A stretch of 64,000 nt of DNA from Solwaraspora sp. WMMD792 (GTDB taxonomy: Bacteria > Actinomycetota > Actinomycetes > Mycobacteriales > Micromonosporaceae). Below the pieces are notes generated by a model. It searched no databases and was not told the origin of the DNA. It worked only from the letters and a program-made list of their open reading frames with translations. Shown one piece after another: positions 8,829-17,354 of this stretch (positions are counted from its first letter, which is position 1; every line of letters starts with the position of its first letter). Made by a program: the position numbers and the translations under genes. The DNA lies in the NCBI RefSeq assembly GCF_029626105.1, contig NZ_JARUBH010000009.1:2232001-2296000 (forward strand), read 5' to 3'.

Positions 8829-10381
8829 CGCGACACCGCCCGCGCCTGCTGCGACAGCAGATGAAACCCACGGTGGGCGACCAACGCCACCCGCGACTGC
8901 GCCGGCGACGCCCCGGCGACCGCGAACACCCGCCACCGGGTCGCCGCCTCCACCGCCGCCGCCGACAACTCCTGCGCCGACGCCGCCGGCAGCTCCAGCA
9001 CCCAGCGCGGATCCGCCGACAACGCCAACCGGGTCAACTCCCGCTCCATCGGCTCCGGCAGCTCCACCGCGCCGGTCGTCACCTGCTGCGCCACCTCCAA
9101 CAGCCGCAGCCGGTGGTACTCCGGCTGGTGCAGCAGCCGCTCCACCGCGTCCCGCAACAACTCCCGGTCACCCGGATTCGCCGTGTGGCTGGCCACCTTC
9201 TCCAGACACGACAACGCCCACCCGGCCTTGATCGCGTCGGTACGCCACCGGAACGCCTCGTCCAACGTGTGCCGCAGCCGGGCGAAGCCCGACGCCGCGT
9301 ACAACGCCCGTACCAGGTCCCCCGACGCCAACTGCGGCGACGCCTGCAGCTGCGCCACCGCGAACCCCACCCCGTACAGGTCCAGCAGCGCCAGCAGCCG
9401 CTCACGCTGCTGGCGCGGCACCGGAGCCTCCCGCGACACGAACAGGTCCACCGACGCCAGCAGCACCGCCCGCTGCGCCGCCGGCAACCCGGCCAACGCC
9501 CGCAGCGCCTCACAGTCGGCCGCCGTCAACCGGCCCGCCTCGGTCGTCTCCGCCAACAGCCCCACCGTCGGCACCACGTCGGACACCACCCGCCGCAGCA
9601 CCCGGGTCTGGTCGGCCGACAACGGCGCCGCCACCGGCCACGGATCCGCCCCACCGGCCACCAGCTTGTCGACCTTGTTGAACAGGCCCACCGAGTTGAT
9701 CGGACTGCTCGACAGCCGCGCCGACACCGACCGGAACGCCTCCAAGGCCCGCACGTCGTCGTCGCGTACCGCCTGGGTGAACACGTACACGATCGCCTCG
9801 GCCCCGGACACCGCGCCGACCGAGTCGTCGTCGATACCGGCGTCGAACGGCGCCGTGTCGTCGACCACCGGGCCGCCGCCACCGGAGCCGGCCGGCGCGC
9901 CCGCCCCGGCGAACAGGAACCGCCGCGCCGACTCACTCACCCCGGCACTGGTCGACGACAACCCCGGCGTGTCGATCACCGTCAACTCCCGCAGCCGGTC
10001 ACTGGTCAACGTGACGTCGACGAACGCGACCTGCGCCTGCGGCACCCCCAGCCGCTGCGGAATCACCCCCGTCGCGTCCAGCGGCAGACTCACCCGGGTG
10101 CCGTCCCGGCGTACCACGTCCACCCGGTCGGCCGTGCCGTACCGGAACTGGGTCACCACCCGGGTGCACTCACCCACCTCGGTCGGCGCCACCCGCCGCC
10201 CGATCAACGCGTTCACCAGCGTCGACTTGCCGGCCTTCAACCGGCCGGCGATCGCCACCCGCAGCGGCTCGTCCAGCCGCCGCCGCACCCGCAGCACCTC
10301 ACCGCCGGCGGCCGCGCTCACCCGGGGACCCACCTCGTCGCACAACGCGGCGACCCGGCCACTCAACGGGCCGGCGTTCAC
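8825..10381 (-). CDS. Dynamin-like GTPase (first of pair)
   Basis: A 518-aa GTPase whose G domain contains P-loop GRLKAGKSTLVNAL (about 46-59), switch-I threonine context EVGECTRVVTQF, G3 VIDTPGLSST and G4 GLFNKVDKL. The rest is helical stalk with no obvious transmembrane helix, so it is probably the soluble partner of the hydrophobic second GTPase. It begins with GTG at 10381, facing the LuxR regulator across about 210 bp. The three-gene minus-strand unit (this gene, second GTPase, acidic protein) is coupled by GTGA and ATGA overlaps, implying fixed stoichiometry. Confidence 0.8.
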   Translation of the reverse strand: MNAGPLSGRVAALCDEVGPRVSAAAGGEVLRVRRRLDEPLRVAIAGRLKAGKSTLVNALIGRRVAPTEVGECTRVVTQFRYGTADRVDVVRRDGTRVSLPLDATGVIPQRLGVPQAQVAFVDVTLTSDRLRELTVIDTPGLSSTSAGVSESARRFLFAGAGAPAGSGGGGPVVDDTAPFDAGIDDDSVGAVSGAEAIVYVFTQAVRDDDVRALEAFRSVSARLSSSPINSVGLFNKVDKLVAGGADPWPVAAPLSADQTRVLRRVVSDVVPTVGLLAETTEAGRLTAADCEALRALAGLPAAQRAVLLASVDLFVSREAPVPRQQRERLLALLDLYGVGFAVAQLQASPQLASGDLVRALYAASGFARLRHTLDEAFRWRTDAIKAGWALSCLEKVASHTANPGDRELLRDAVERLLHQPEYHRLRLLEVAQQVTTGAVELPEPMERELTRLALSADPRWVLELPAASAQELSAAAVEAATRWRVFAVAGASPAQSRVALVAHRGFHLLSQQARAVSR

Positions 10382-10592
10382 AGCCGACCCCCCGCCGCCC
10401 GGTCAACGGCGACGACGGGCATCCGACGGCGGCACACACTCATCTTGCTGGTCGTCCTCCCGACAGCACGGCATGCGGTGGTGCGCCCACCACCGGCATC
10501 CACCGTACGAATATCCTCACCGGCGCAGGATCCCATGTTCGTGCCAACCTCGCCCGGCGGGGCCACGAGCCGTAGCGGGGGGAGGAGGACAA

Positions 10593-13193
10593 GTGCGGCA
10601 CCCAGCCGGCGGACACCCCGCCCGCACCCGACCCGACGGCACCACCGCCGGCGGCAGCGTCCCCACCGGGACCGTCGCCGACGCCGTGGCAGCCGCCACG
10701 CAACGGCTGACCCGCCCCGGGATCGTCATACTGACCGGGCCACCCGGCAGCGGACGCAGCACCCTGCTGCGCCGCGTCGCCGCCGCCACCACCGGGCCCG
10801 TCCACACCGGCGGCGGCCTCGCCGCCCTCGGCCACGTCCCGGCGTTCCCCCTCAGCCACGCCCTGCGGGTACGGCTTCCCGGCCACGACACCGCGCTGCT
10901 CGCCGAAGCCGTCCGCTCCCGGGTCCGCCACGGCCTGCTCGTCCTCGACGACCTGCAGTGGGCCGACCCGGCGACCGTCGCCGCCCTGCCCGCCATCGCC
11001 CGGCACTGCCGGGTCGTCGTCGCCCTGCGCACCCCGCACCAGCTGCCCGACACCGCCCTCGACCCGCTGCGCGGCGACACCGGCCTCTGGCTGACGGTGC
11101 CGGCACCCGACCCGGACACCCTCGCCGACCTGATCCGCCGCGCCGCACCCACGCTCGACCCGGCGACCGTCGCCGCCGTGGCCCGCCACGCCGGCGGCAA
11201 CCCGCTCGCCGCCACCGCACTGGCCCGCCACGCCGCCCGCACCGGCACCCCACCCACCGTCGGCGGCACCCCGGGCGGTGCCGAACTGGACCAGGTCGGC
11301 TACGCCGTCGCCGCCGCACTGGCCACCCTCACCCGCCCCGCCCGCACCGCACTGGCCGCCCTCGGCCTGCTCGGCCACGGCGCCCCGGCGAGTCTGCTCG
11401 GCGACGGCGTCACCGAACTCACCGCCGCCGACCTGGTCCACACCGGCGACGACGGACTGGTCACCCCGACCTCGCCGTACCAGGCCGCCGTCGCCGCCGG
11501 CCTGCTCGACGACCCGGCCCGCCGCGCCCTGCACCGCCGCCTCGCCGACCTCGTCACCGACCCGCTGGCCGCCGCCCGGCACCTCGCCGCCGCCGGCGAC
11601 ACCACCGCCGCCTACCAGCGGGCGGTCACCGCCGCCGACACCGCCGCCACCGGCGGCGCCCGCGCCGAGTTGCTGCTGTTCGCCAGCGCACAACCCGACG
11701 CCACCGAACCGGTCCGCCTCGCCGCCGCCCGCGCCGCGCTCACCGCCGGGCGGCCCCGCCGCGCCGCCGACCTGCTCACCGGCACCGCCCTGCCCACCCC
11801 CGACACCGCCGTGCTGCGTGCCGAGGCGCTGCTGCAGGCCGGCGACCCGACCGCCGCCCGCACCGCCGCCGCACCGGTGCCCGACGACACCCCACCACCG
11901 GTGGTCGCCGCCCGCGACCGGGTGCTGCTGCTCGCCGACCTGGCCACCGACCCCACCTCCGCCGCAGTCCGCGCCACCACGATCGCCCGCCGACACGGAC
12001 CCGAACCGGCCCACCTGGGGCTACGCGCCGCCCTCGCCGCCACCGCCGCCGCCGGCCGCCGACCCGGCTGGGAGTACGCCCTCGCCGGCACCGCAGCGGC
12101 CGCCGGCGCCGCCGGTGACCTGCTCACCGCCCGGTGGACCGCCTGGCACCTGGTGCAGACCCTCGCCGGCGACGGACGGCTCACCGAGGCCGCGCAGGCC
12201 GCGGTGGCGGCCGCCACCGCCTGCGCCGCCGACCTCGCCTACAGCTGGCAGGTCCGGTTCACCGCCGCCCGGCTGTGGTGCCTGGCCCTGCGCGGGGACC
12301 CGACCGGCCCGGCCACGGCCGGCACCGGCGCGCAGACCGCCGACCAGAGCGACCCGCTGCCCGCCGCCGGGGACGCCCTGCTGCGCGCCGCCGCCGACCT
12401 GACCGACCGCACCCTGCCGGCCGCCGCCCACGACTACGCCGTCGCCGCCGCCGGCCTGCTCGAAGCCGACAGCGGCCTGCTCGCCCCGGCCCGCGCCCGG
12501 CTCACCGGCGGCCCCGGCACCCCGAACACCGCCACCGCCGTACTGGACTGGGTGGCCCGGGAAGCCGCCTGGCTCGACGGCCAACCGGACCAGGCCACCG
12601 CCGGGGCACCCCACGTCCCCGTGCCGCCGCTGGTCGACGGACTGCGGCGGATCACCGCCCACTGGGCCGCCCACGACGGCGCCGACCCCGCCACACCGCC
12701 GGCCGCTACACCGGTCACGCTGCCGGCGCCGGCCGCCGCCACCGTCACCGCCTGGACCGCCGGCGATCCACGACAGTTCGCCCACGCCGCCGACACCTGG
12801 CGCGACGTCGCCGTCCGCGAACAGGTCCGCTGCCTGCTCGCCCACGGCCTGCACGAACCCGACCCCGCTCGGGCCGTACCCGCCCTGCTCGCCGCCGAGT
12901 CCCTCGCCGAGCACGCCGGACTGGTCGTCCTGCTCGGCCGGGTCCGCCGCGCCCTGCGCCGGCACGCGGTACGCCGCGACGAACGCGGCCCCCGCAGCGG
13001 CGACCTGCTCACCGTGCGGGAACGCGACGTGCTGCGGCTGGTCGCCCGCGGCGAACCCACCCGCCGGATCGCCAACCAGCTCGGCATCTCCACCGAGACC
13101 GTGGAAACCCACGTCCGCGCCGGAATGCGTAAACTCGGTGCCCGTACCCGCACCGAGGCTGCGGCCCTGGCGATGGAGCCCGACCACCGATGA
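10593..13193 (+). CDS. Large AAA/NB-ARC-like LuxR transcriptional regulator
   Basis: An 866-aa regulator. The N-terminal ATPase has Walker A LTGPPGSGRSTLLRR (about residue 45) and Walker B LLVLDDLQWADP. It is followed by a long Ala-rich helical region resembling tetratricopeptide repeats and a C-terminal LuxR-type HTH, LTVRERDVLRLVARGEPTRR and IANQLGISTETVETHV. This is the LAL (large ATP-binding LuxR) layout, thought to sense a ligand via ATP hydrolysis. The GTG start at 10593 follows an excellent GGAGGAGGA site. It is divergent from the dynamin operon, so control of that operon is plausible. Its codons end almost uniformly in C. Confidence 0.85.
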   Translation: MRHPAGGHPARTRPDGTTAGGSVPTGTVADAVAAATQRLTRPGIVILTGPPGSGRSTLLRRVAAATTGPVHTGGGLAALGHVPAFPLSHALRVRLPGHDTALLAEAVRSRVRHGLLVLDDLQWADPATVAALPAIARHCRVVVALRTPHQLPDTALDPLRGDTGLWLTVPAPDPDTLADLIRRAAPTLDPATVAAVARHAGGNPLAATALARHAARTGTPPTVGGTPGGAELDQVGYAVAAALATLTRPARTALAALGLLGHGAPASLLGDGVTELTAADLVHTGDDGLVTPTSPYQAAVAAGLLDDPARRALHRRLADLVTDPLAAARHLAAAGDTTAAYQRAVTAADTAATGGARAELLLFASAQPDATEPVRLAAARAALTAGRPRRAADLLTGTALPTPDTAVLRAEALLQAGDPTAARTAAAPVPDDTPPPVVAARDRVLLLADLATDPTSAAVRATTIARRHGPEPAHLGLRAALAATAAAGRRPGWEYALAGTAAAAGAAGDLLTARWTAWHLVQTLAGDGRLTEAAQAAVAAATACAADLAYSWQVRFTAARLWCLALRGDPTGPATAGTGAQTADQSDPLPAAGDALLRAAADLTDRTLPAAAHDYAVAAAGLLEADSGLLAPARARLTGGPGTPNTATAVLDWVAREAAWLDGQPDQATAGAPHVPVPPLVDGLRRITAHWAAHDGADPATPPAATPVTLPAPAAATVTAWTAGDPRQFAHAADTWRDVAVREQVRCLLAHGLHEPDPARAVPALLAAESLAEHAGLVVLLGRVRRALRRHAVRRDERGPRSGDLLTVRERDVLRLVARGEPTRRIANQLGISTETVETHVRAGMRKLGARTRTEAAALAMEPDHR

Positions 13194-13720
13194 GCGACCC
13201 GCCGCGCTACGTCCTCGACAGCGCCGCCGACGCCACCACGGTGCTGCGCCGGCTGGCCCGCGACGGCTGGACCACCCGGGAAGGGTTCGCCGTCACCGAC
13301 CCCACCTGGGACCTCACCACCGCCCGGCTCGCCCTGTACGGGCGGGTCCCGGACACCGACACCGTCGCCCTGGTGGTCCTCGCCGCCGCCAGGGGCGCCG
13401 CCGTCGTCGCCATCTGCGACCCGGCCGGTGATCTCGGCCACGCCCTGCTCGACGACCTGTCCCGTCTCGGGCCGGTACTGCGCCACGCCGAGGCCGAACC
13501 ACCGGCCGCGGCGGCCACCGACACCGTCACCCTCATACCCGAGCAGCGGGCCCTGCTGGAACGGCTCGCCAACGGCGAGACCATCGCCGCCGCCGCGGCG
13601 GCCGAGTTCCTGTCGCTGCGTACCGCGAACCGGCGCATCGCCCAGGCCCGCGCCGCCCTCGGGGTCCGCACCACCCGCGAAGCCGTCCTCGCCTACCTGC
13701 GGCAACGACCCGCACGCTGA
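13190..13720 (+). CDS. Small LuxR-type HTH protein
   Basis: A 176-aa protein. The N-terminal ~100 residues have no recognised domain. The C-terminal half, LIPEQRALLERLANGETIAA followed by FLSLRTANRRIAQARAALGV, has the helix-turn-helix spacing of a degenerate LuxR/GerE DNA-binding domain. Its ATG overlaps the stop of the large LuxR gene (ATGA), so the two are co-translated and may act together. Target genes are unknown; the adjacent dynamin operon is a candidate. Confidence 0.65.
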   Translation: MSDPPRYVLDSAADATTVLRRLARDGWTTREGFAVTDPTWDLTTARLALYGRVPDTDTVALVVLAAARGAAVVAICDPAGDLGHALLDDLSRLGPVLRHAEAEPPAAAATDTVTLIPEQRALLERLANGETIAAAAAAEFLSLRTANRRIAQARAALGVRTTREAVLAYLRQRPAR

Positions 13721-13769
13721 ACCGCCACCGACACCGCCGCCACCAACTCGTGGCCGGTCGCGTCCGGCG

Positions 13770-14633
13770 TCAGGTCGCGTCCGGCGCCGGATCGGCCTGG
13801 TCGGCGTCGTCGTCGGCCAGCACGTCGGCGGTGGCCCCGTCCGGCACCACGTCACCCCGACCGCGCCGGTGCCGCCGGCTCAGGTCCACCGGCCGGGTCG
13901 GATCGACATGCCGGGGCATCTCCGGCTCGTCGGACCGCAACCCGGCCAGGGTGTCGGTGATCGCGTCCACGATCCGCACCGTCGCCCGCTGCGCGGCACC
14001 CGGGCGGGCCGGGTCGATCCCGGACAGGTCCACCGGCGGCCCGAACCGGACCGTGACCACCGGACGGCGCAGCATCGACCGCAGCACCGCCCGGACCAGG
14101 CCACGGGGCGCCGCCCACGGCAGCACCGCGTGCGCCCCCCACTGCGCCACCGGCACCACCACCGCGCCGCTTGCCAACGCGAGCCGGGCGGTGCCGGTCT
14201 TGCCGCGCTCCGGCCACATCTGCGGGTCCAGCCCGATCCGCCCCTCCGGGTACACCAGGACCACCGAACCGTCGGCCACCGCACGCGCGGCCGACCCCAA
14301 GGCCTCGGCGACCGTGCTGGTCCGCCGGTCCACCCGGATGTGCCCGGCCCGGCGCATCACCGCGCCGACCAGCGGCGCCCGGAACAACCCACCGGTGGCC
14401 AGCACCCGGGGCGCGATCCGCCGCACCCGGCAGGCGGCGGCCAGCACGACCGGATCGAACGGGCTGATGTGGTTCGCGGCCAGGATCAGCGGGCCGTCGC
14501 GTACCTCGTCGGGAACGTCGCCGCTGACCCGTAGCCGGGCGACCAGCGCGACGACCAGCCGGGCGGTGACCTGCAGCACCCGCCACAGCAGCGGGGCCCG
14601 CCAGCGGGGCGGGAGGGCGGCTGTGTCGTCCAT
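13770..14633 (-). CDS. 1-acyl-sn-glycerol-3-phosphate acyltransferase (PlsC family)
   Basis: A 287-aa acyltransferase expected to transfer an acyl chain to lysophosphatidate or a related acceptor at the inner membrane. It has an amphipathic/hydrophobic N-terminus (about 14-34), the catalytic block NHISPFD (NHx4D, about 54-60) and the glycerophosphate-binding block VLVYPEGRIG (EGR motif, about 126-135). The C-terminal ~60 residues are charged, Asp/Arg-rich and probably disordered. The start codon faces cydA across 181 bp containing two palindromes and a hairpin. Confidence 0.85.
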   Translation of the reverse strand: MDDTAALPPRWRAPLLWRVLQVTARLVVALVARLRVSGDVPDEVRDGPLILAANHISPFDPVVLAAACRVRRIAPRVLATGGLFRAPLVGAVMRRAGHIRVDRRTSTVAEALGSAARAVADGSVVLVYPEGRIGLDPQMWPERGKTGTARLALASGAVVVPVAQWGAHAVLPWAAPRGLVRAVLRSMLRRPVVTVRFGPPVDLSGIDPARPGAAQRATVRIVDAITDTLAGLRSDEPEMPRHVDPTRPVDLSRRHRRGRGDVVPDGATADVLADDDADQADPAPDAT

Positions 14634-14647
14634 CGACCGTCGATCGT

Positions 14648-14683
14648 CGCACAGCGGGGCGCGCCGGTGGGCCCCGCTGTGCG
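14648..14683. repeat. Perfect 13-bp inverted repeat (hairpin) upstream of acyltransferase
   Basis: CGCACAGCGGGGC, a 10-base loop, then the exact reverse complement. It sits 15 bp before the acyltransferase start (minus strand) in a region where neither neighbour ends, so a simple terminator role is unlikely; a leader hairpin or operator is possible. Confidence 0.5.
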
Positions 14684-14715
14684 GGACACCGGCGCGGGCG
14701 GGGGTGACGGCGGCC

Positions 14716-14729
14716 GGGACGGACGTCCC
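14716..14729. promoter_or_regulatory. DosR/DevR-like box upstream of cydA
   Basis: GGGAC-GGAC-GTCCC, embedded in a longer perfect inverted repeat CCGGGACG-GA-CGTCCCGG (14714-14731). The GGGAC-N4-GTCCC spacing equals that of the DosR/DevR hypoxia box, though the central T/A bases of the consensus are absent. Its location about 86 bp before a cytochrome bd operon, a low-oxygen oxidase, makes the match suggestive. No regulator gene is nearby. Confidence 0.35.
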
Positions 14730-14773
14730 GGGGGAGAGGGGACCTCCGGCCCTGGCCGCCAGAACGACAGATT

Positions 14774-14799
14774 GTAGTATGTACTACGCTTCGTAGTAT
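14774..14799. promoter_or_regulatory. BlaI/MecI-like operator overlapping cydA promoter region
   Basis: A perfect inverted repeat GTAGTA-TG-TACTAC (14774-14787) is followed by a further half site GTAGTAT (14793-14799). The whole AT-rich patch stands out from the GC-rich surroundings and lies 16-41 bp before the cydA GTG. GTAGTA/TACTAC half sites are those of BlaI/MecI/CopY-type repressors. The assignment is by pattern only. Confidence 0.45.
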
Positions 14800-14814
14800 C
14801 TAGATGGGGGAGCC

Positions 14815-16233
14815 GTGGACGCGCTCGACATAGCCCGCTGGCAGTTCGGTGTCACCACCGTCTACCACTTCCTGTTCGTCCCACTCACCATCGGGCTCAG
14901 CCTCCTCGTCGCCATCCTGCAGACCGCCTGGCACCGCACCGGCGACGACCGCTACCTCAAACTCACCAAGTTCTACGGAAAACTCTTCCTCATCAACTTC
15001 GCCATGGGCATCGTCACCGGCATCGTGCAGGAATTCCAGTTCGGCATGAACTGGAGCGACTACTCCCGCTTCGTCGGCGACATCTTCGGCGTACCACTCG
15101 CCATCGAAGCCCTCCTCGCCTTCTTCCTCGAATCCACCTTCCTCGGACTCTGGATATTCGGCTGGGGGAGACTCCCCAAGGCACTGCACCTCGCCACCAT
15201 CTGGCTCGCCTCGTTCGGCAGCATCATCAGCGCGTGGTTCATCCTCGCCGCCAACTCCTGGATGCAGAACCCCGTCGGCTACCGCATCAACCCCGACACC
15301 GGCCGCGCCGAACTCACCGACTTCATCGCCGTACTCACCAACAAGGTCACCCTCATCACCTTCCCGCACACCCTCGCCGGCTGCTTCATGGTCGCCGGCG
15401 CCCTCGTCCTCGCCGTCGCCATCTGGCACCTCGTCCGCCACCCCGACGGCCCCGACACCCCCGCCTTCCGCACCGCCACCAAACTCGGCGCCTGGACCAC
15501 CCTGCTCGCCACCGCCGCCGTCATCGGCACCGGCGACATCCAAGGCAAGATCATGACCCAGGTCCAGCCCATGAAGATGGCCGCCGCCGAAGCCCTCTAC
15601 ACCACCGAAAGCCCCGCGTCCTTCTCCGTCGTCACCGTCGGCACCCTCGACGGCAGCCGCGAAATCTGGACCCTCAAGATCCCGTACCTGCTGTCCTGGC
15701 TGTCCACCGGCGACCCCACCGGCGAAGTCCAGGGCATCAACGACCTGCAGGCCCAGTACGCCGCCCAGTACGGCCCCGGCAGCTACACCCCGATCATCCC
15801 CGTCACCTACTGGAGCTTCCGCTTCATGATCGGCTTCGGCCTCGCCACCGCCGCCATCGCCCTCTGGGCCCTCTGGGCAACCCGCCGCGGCCGCACCCCC
15901 ACCAGCCGCTGGCTGCTGCGCGCCGGCCTCACCCTGCCCGTCCTGCCCCTACTGGCCAACACCTTCGGCTGGATCTTCACCGAAATGGGCCGCCAACCCT
16001 GGATCGTCTTCGGCGAAATGCTCACCCGCGACGGCGTCAGCCGCAGCGTCTCCCTCACCGAAGTCGTCACCTCCTTCACCGCCTTCACCCTCATCTACGC
16101 CGCCCTGGCCGTCATCGAAGTCAAACTCCTCATCCGCTACGCCCGAAACGGCCTACCCGACCTCACCGACCCACCACCACCGGACGACACCGACGACACC
16201 ACCACCGACCGGCCCCTCGCCGCCACCCACTGA
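14815..16233 (+). CDS. cydA: Cytochrome bd quinol oxidase subunit I
   Basis: A 472-aa integral membrane subunit that oxidises quinol and reduces O2 at haems b558, b595 and d. It shows TTVYHFLFVPLTIG with the haem-ligand histidine near residue 17, the FPHTLAGCF histidine near residue 186, a short Q-loop typical of non-enterobacterial enzymes, and EMGRQPWIVFGEML (the GRQPW motif). Start GTG at 14815 follows the purine-rich GGGGGAG. cydB follows after 20 bp; cydDC transporter genes are not adjacent. Nearly every codon ends in C. Upstream palindromes suggest oxygen- or stress-responsive control. Confidence 0.95.
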   Translation: MDALDIARWQFGVTTVYHFLFVPLTIGLSLLVAILQTAWHRTGDDRYLKLTKFYGKLFLINFAMGIVTGIVQEFQFGMNWSDYSRFVGDIFGVPLAIEALLAFFLESTFLGLWIFGWGRLPKALHLATIWLASFGSIISAWFILAANSWMQNPVGYRINPDTGRAELTDFIAVLTNKVTLITFPHTLAGCFMVAGALVLAVAIWHLVRHPDGPDTPAFRTATKLGAWTTLLATAAVIGTGDIQGKIMTQVQPMKMAAAEALYTTESPASFSVVTVGTLDGSREIWTLKIPYLLSWLSTGDPTGEVQGINDLQAQYAAQYGPGSYTPIIPVTYWSFRFMIGFGLATAAIALWALWATRRGRTPTSRWLLRAGLTLPVLPLLANTFGWIFTEMGRQPWIVFGEMLTRDGVSRSVSLTEVVTSFTAFTLIYAALAVIEVKLLIRYARNGLPDLTDPPPPDDTDDTTTDRPLAATH

Positions 16234-16253
16234 CCACCCACCGGAGACCCCTC

Positions 16254-17252
16254 GTGGAACTCACCACCGTCTGGTTCGGGCTCATCGCCGTCCTGTTCAC
16301 CGGATACTTCATCCTCGAAGGATTCGACTTCGGCGTCGGCGTCCTCGCCCGCCTCATCGGCCGCACCGAACCCGAACGACGCGCCGCGCTGAGCACCATC
16401 GGACCCGTCTGGGACGGCAACGAGGTCTGGCTCATCACCGCCGGCGGCGCCATGTTCGCCGCCTTCCCCGAGTGGTACGCCACCCTCTTCTCCGGCTTCT
16501 ACCTACCGCTGCTGCTCATCCTCATCGCCCTCATCCTGCGCGGCGTCGCCCTCGAATACCGCGACAAACGCCCCGAAACCCAGTGGCGCACCCGCTGGGA
16601 CAACGCCATCCTCGCCGGCTCCGTCATCCCCGCCGCACTCTGGGGCGTCGCCTTCGCCAACATCGTCGCCGGCGTACCACTGGACGCCGACCACGAATAC
16701 ACCGGCACCCTGCTCACCCTGCTCAACCCGTACGCCCTGCTCGGCGGCGCCACCACCACCGCCCTGTTCATCACCCACGGCGCCGTCTTCCTCGCCCTCA
16801 AAACCACCGACGAACTGCGCCACCGCGCCCGCCGCGTCGCCAGCTGGACCGGCCTGGCCGCCGTCGCCCTCGCCGGCACCTTCCTCGCCTGGACCCTCAC
16901 CATCCGCGCCAACCCCACCGCCGTCACACTCGCCGTGACCGCGGCGCTCGCCCTCGTCGCCGGGCTGGCCGCCAATCAGGTACGCCGCGAAGGATGGGCC
17001 TTCACCGGCACCGCCGCCGCCATCGGCCTCGCCGTCGCCGCCCTGTTCGCCACCCTGTTCCCGACCGTCCTACCCTCCACCACCGACCCCGCCGGCACCC
17101 TCACCACCACCAACGCCGCGTCCACCCCCTACACCCTGACCATCATGACCTGGGTCGCCGCCGCGCTCACCCCCGTCGTCCTGCTCTACCAGGGCTGGAC
17201 CTACTGGATCTTCCGCCGCCGCGTCAGCGTCACCGACCAACCCAGCCACTGA
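16254..17252 (+). CDS. cydB: Cytochrome bd quinol oxidase subunit II
   Basis: A 332-aa polytopic partner of CydA. The N-terminus LTTVWFGLIAVLFTGYFIL then EGFDFGVG, and GPVWDGNEVWLITAGGAMFA, are diagnostic of the family; about eight to nine hydrophobic helices follow. Translation probably starts at GTG 16254, with GGAG 7 bp before it. The gene ends in the short cytoplasmic tail YWIFRRRVSVTDQPSH. With CydA it forms the bd oxidase heterodimer; no CydX-like ORF was recognised between or after them. Confidence 0.93.
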   Translation: MELTTVWFGLIAVLFTGYFILEGFDFGVGVLARLIGRTEPERRAALSTIGPVWDGNEVWLITAGGAMFAAFPEWYATLFSGFYLPLLLILIALILRGVALEYRDKRPETQWRTRWDNAILAGSVIPAALWGVAFANIVAGVPLDADHEYTGTLLTLLNPYALLGGATTTALFITHGAVFLALKTTDELRHRARRVASWTGLAAVALAGTFLAWTLTIRANPTAVTLAVTAALALVAGLAANQVRREGWAFTGTAAAIGLAVAALFATLFPTVLPSTTDPAGTLTTTNAASTPYTLTIMTWVAAALTPVVLLYQGWTYWIFRRRVSVTDQPSH

Positions 17253-17354
17253 CCCGCACCACATCGCCCTGTCGCCGGCGAAGTCGCCGCGCACCGTCGG
17301 CGCCCCGCTCGACACAACAGTGGTCCAGCGGGCACCGACGGTACGCGGCGGACG

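Noticed and set aside
8861-12118. 1085-aa open frame on the + strand
   Set aside because: It is a low-complexity Arg/Pro/His-rich shadow spanning the antisense of the dynamin gene and an alternative frame of the LuxR gene, with no family motif.
14800-15054. 247-aa and 60-100-aa acidic frames antisense to cydA (14800-15543)
   Set aside because: Glu/Gly/Asp-rich shadows caused by C-ending codons in cydA.
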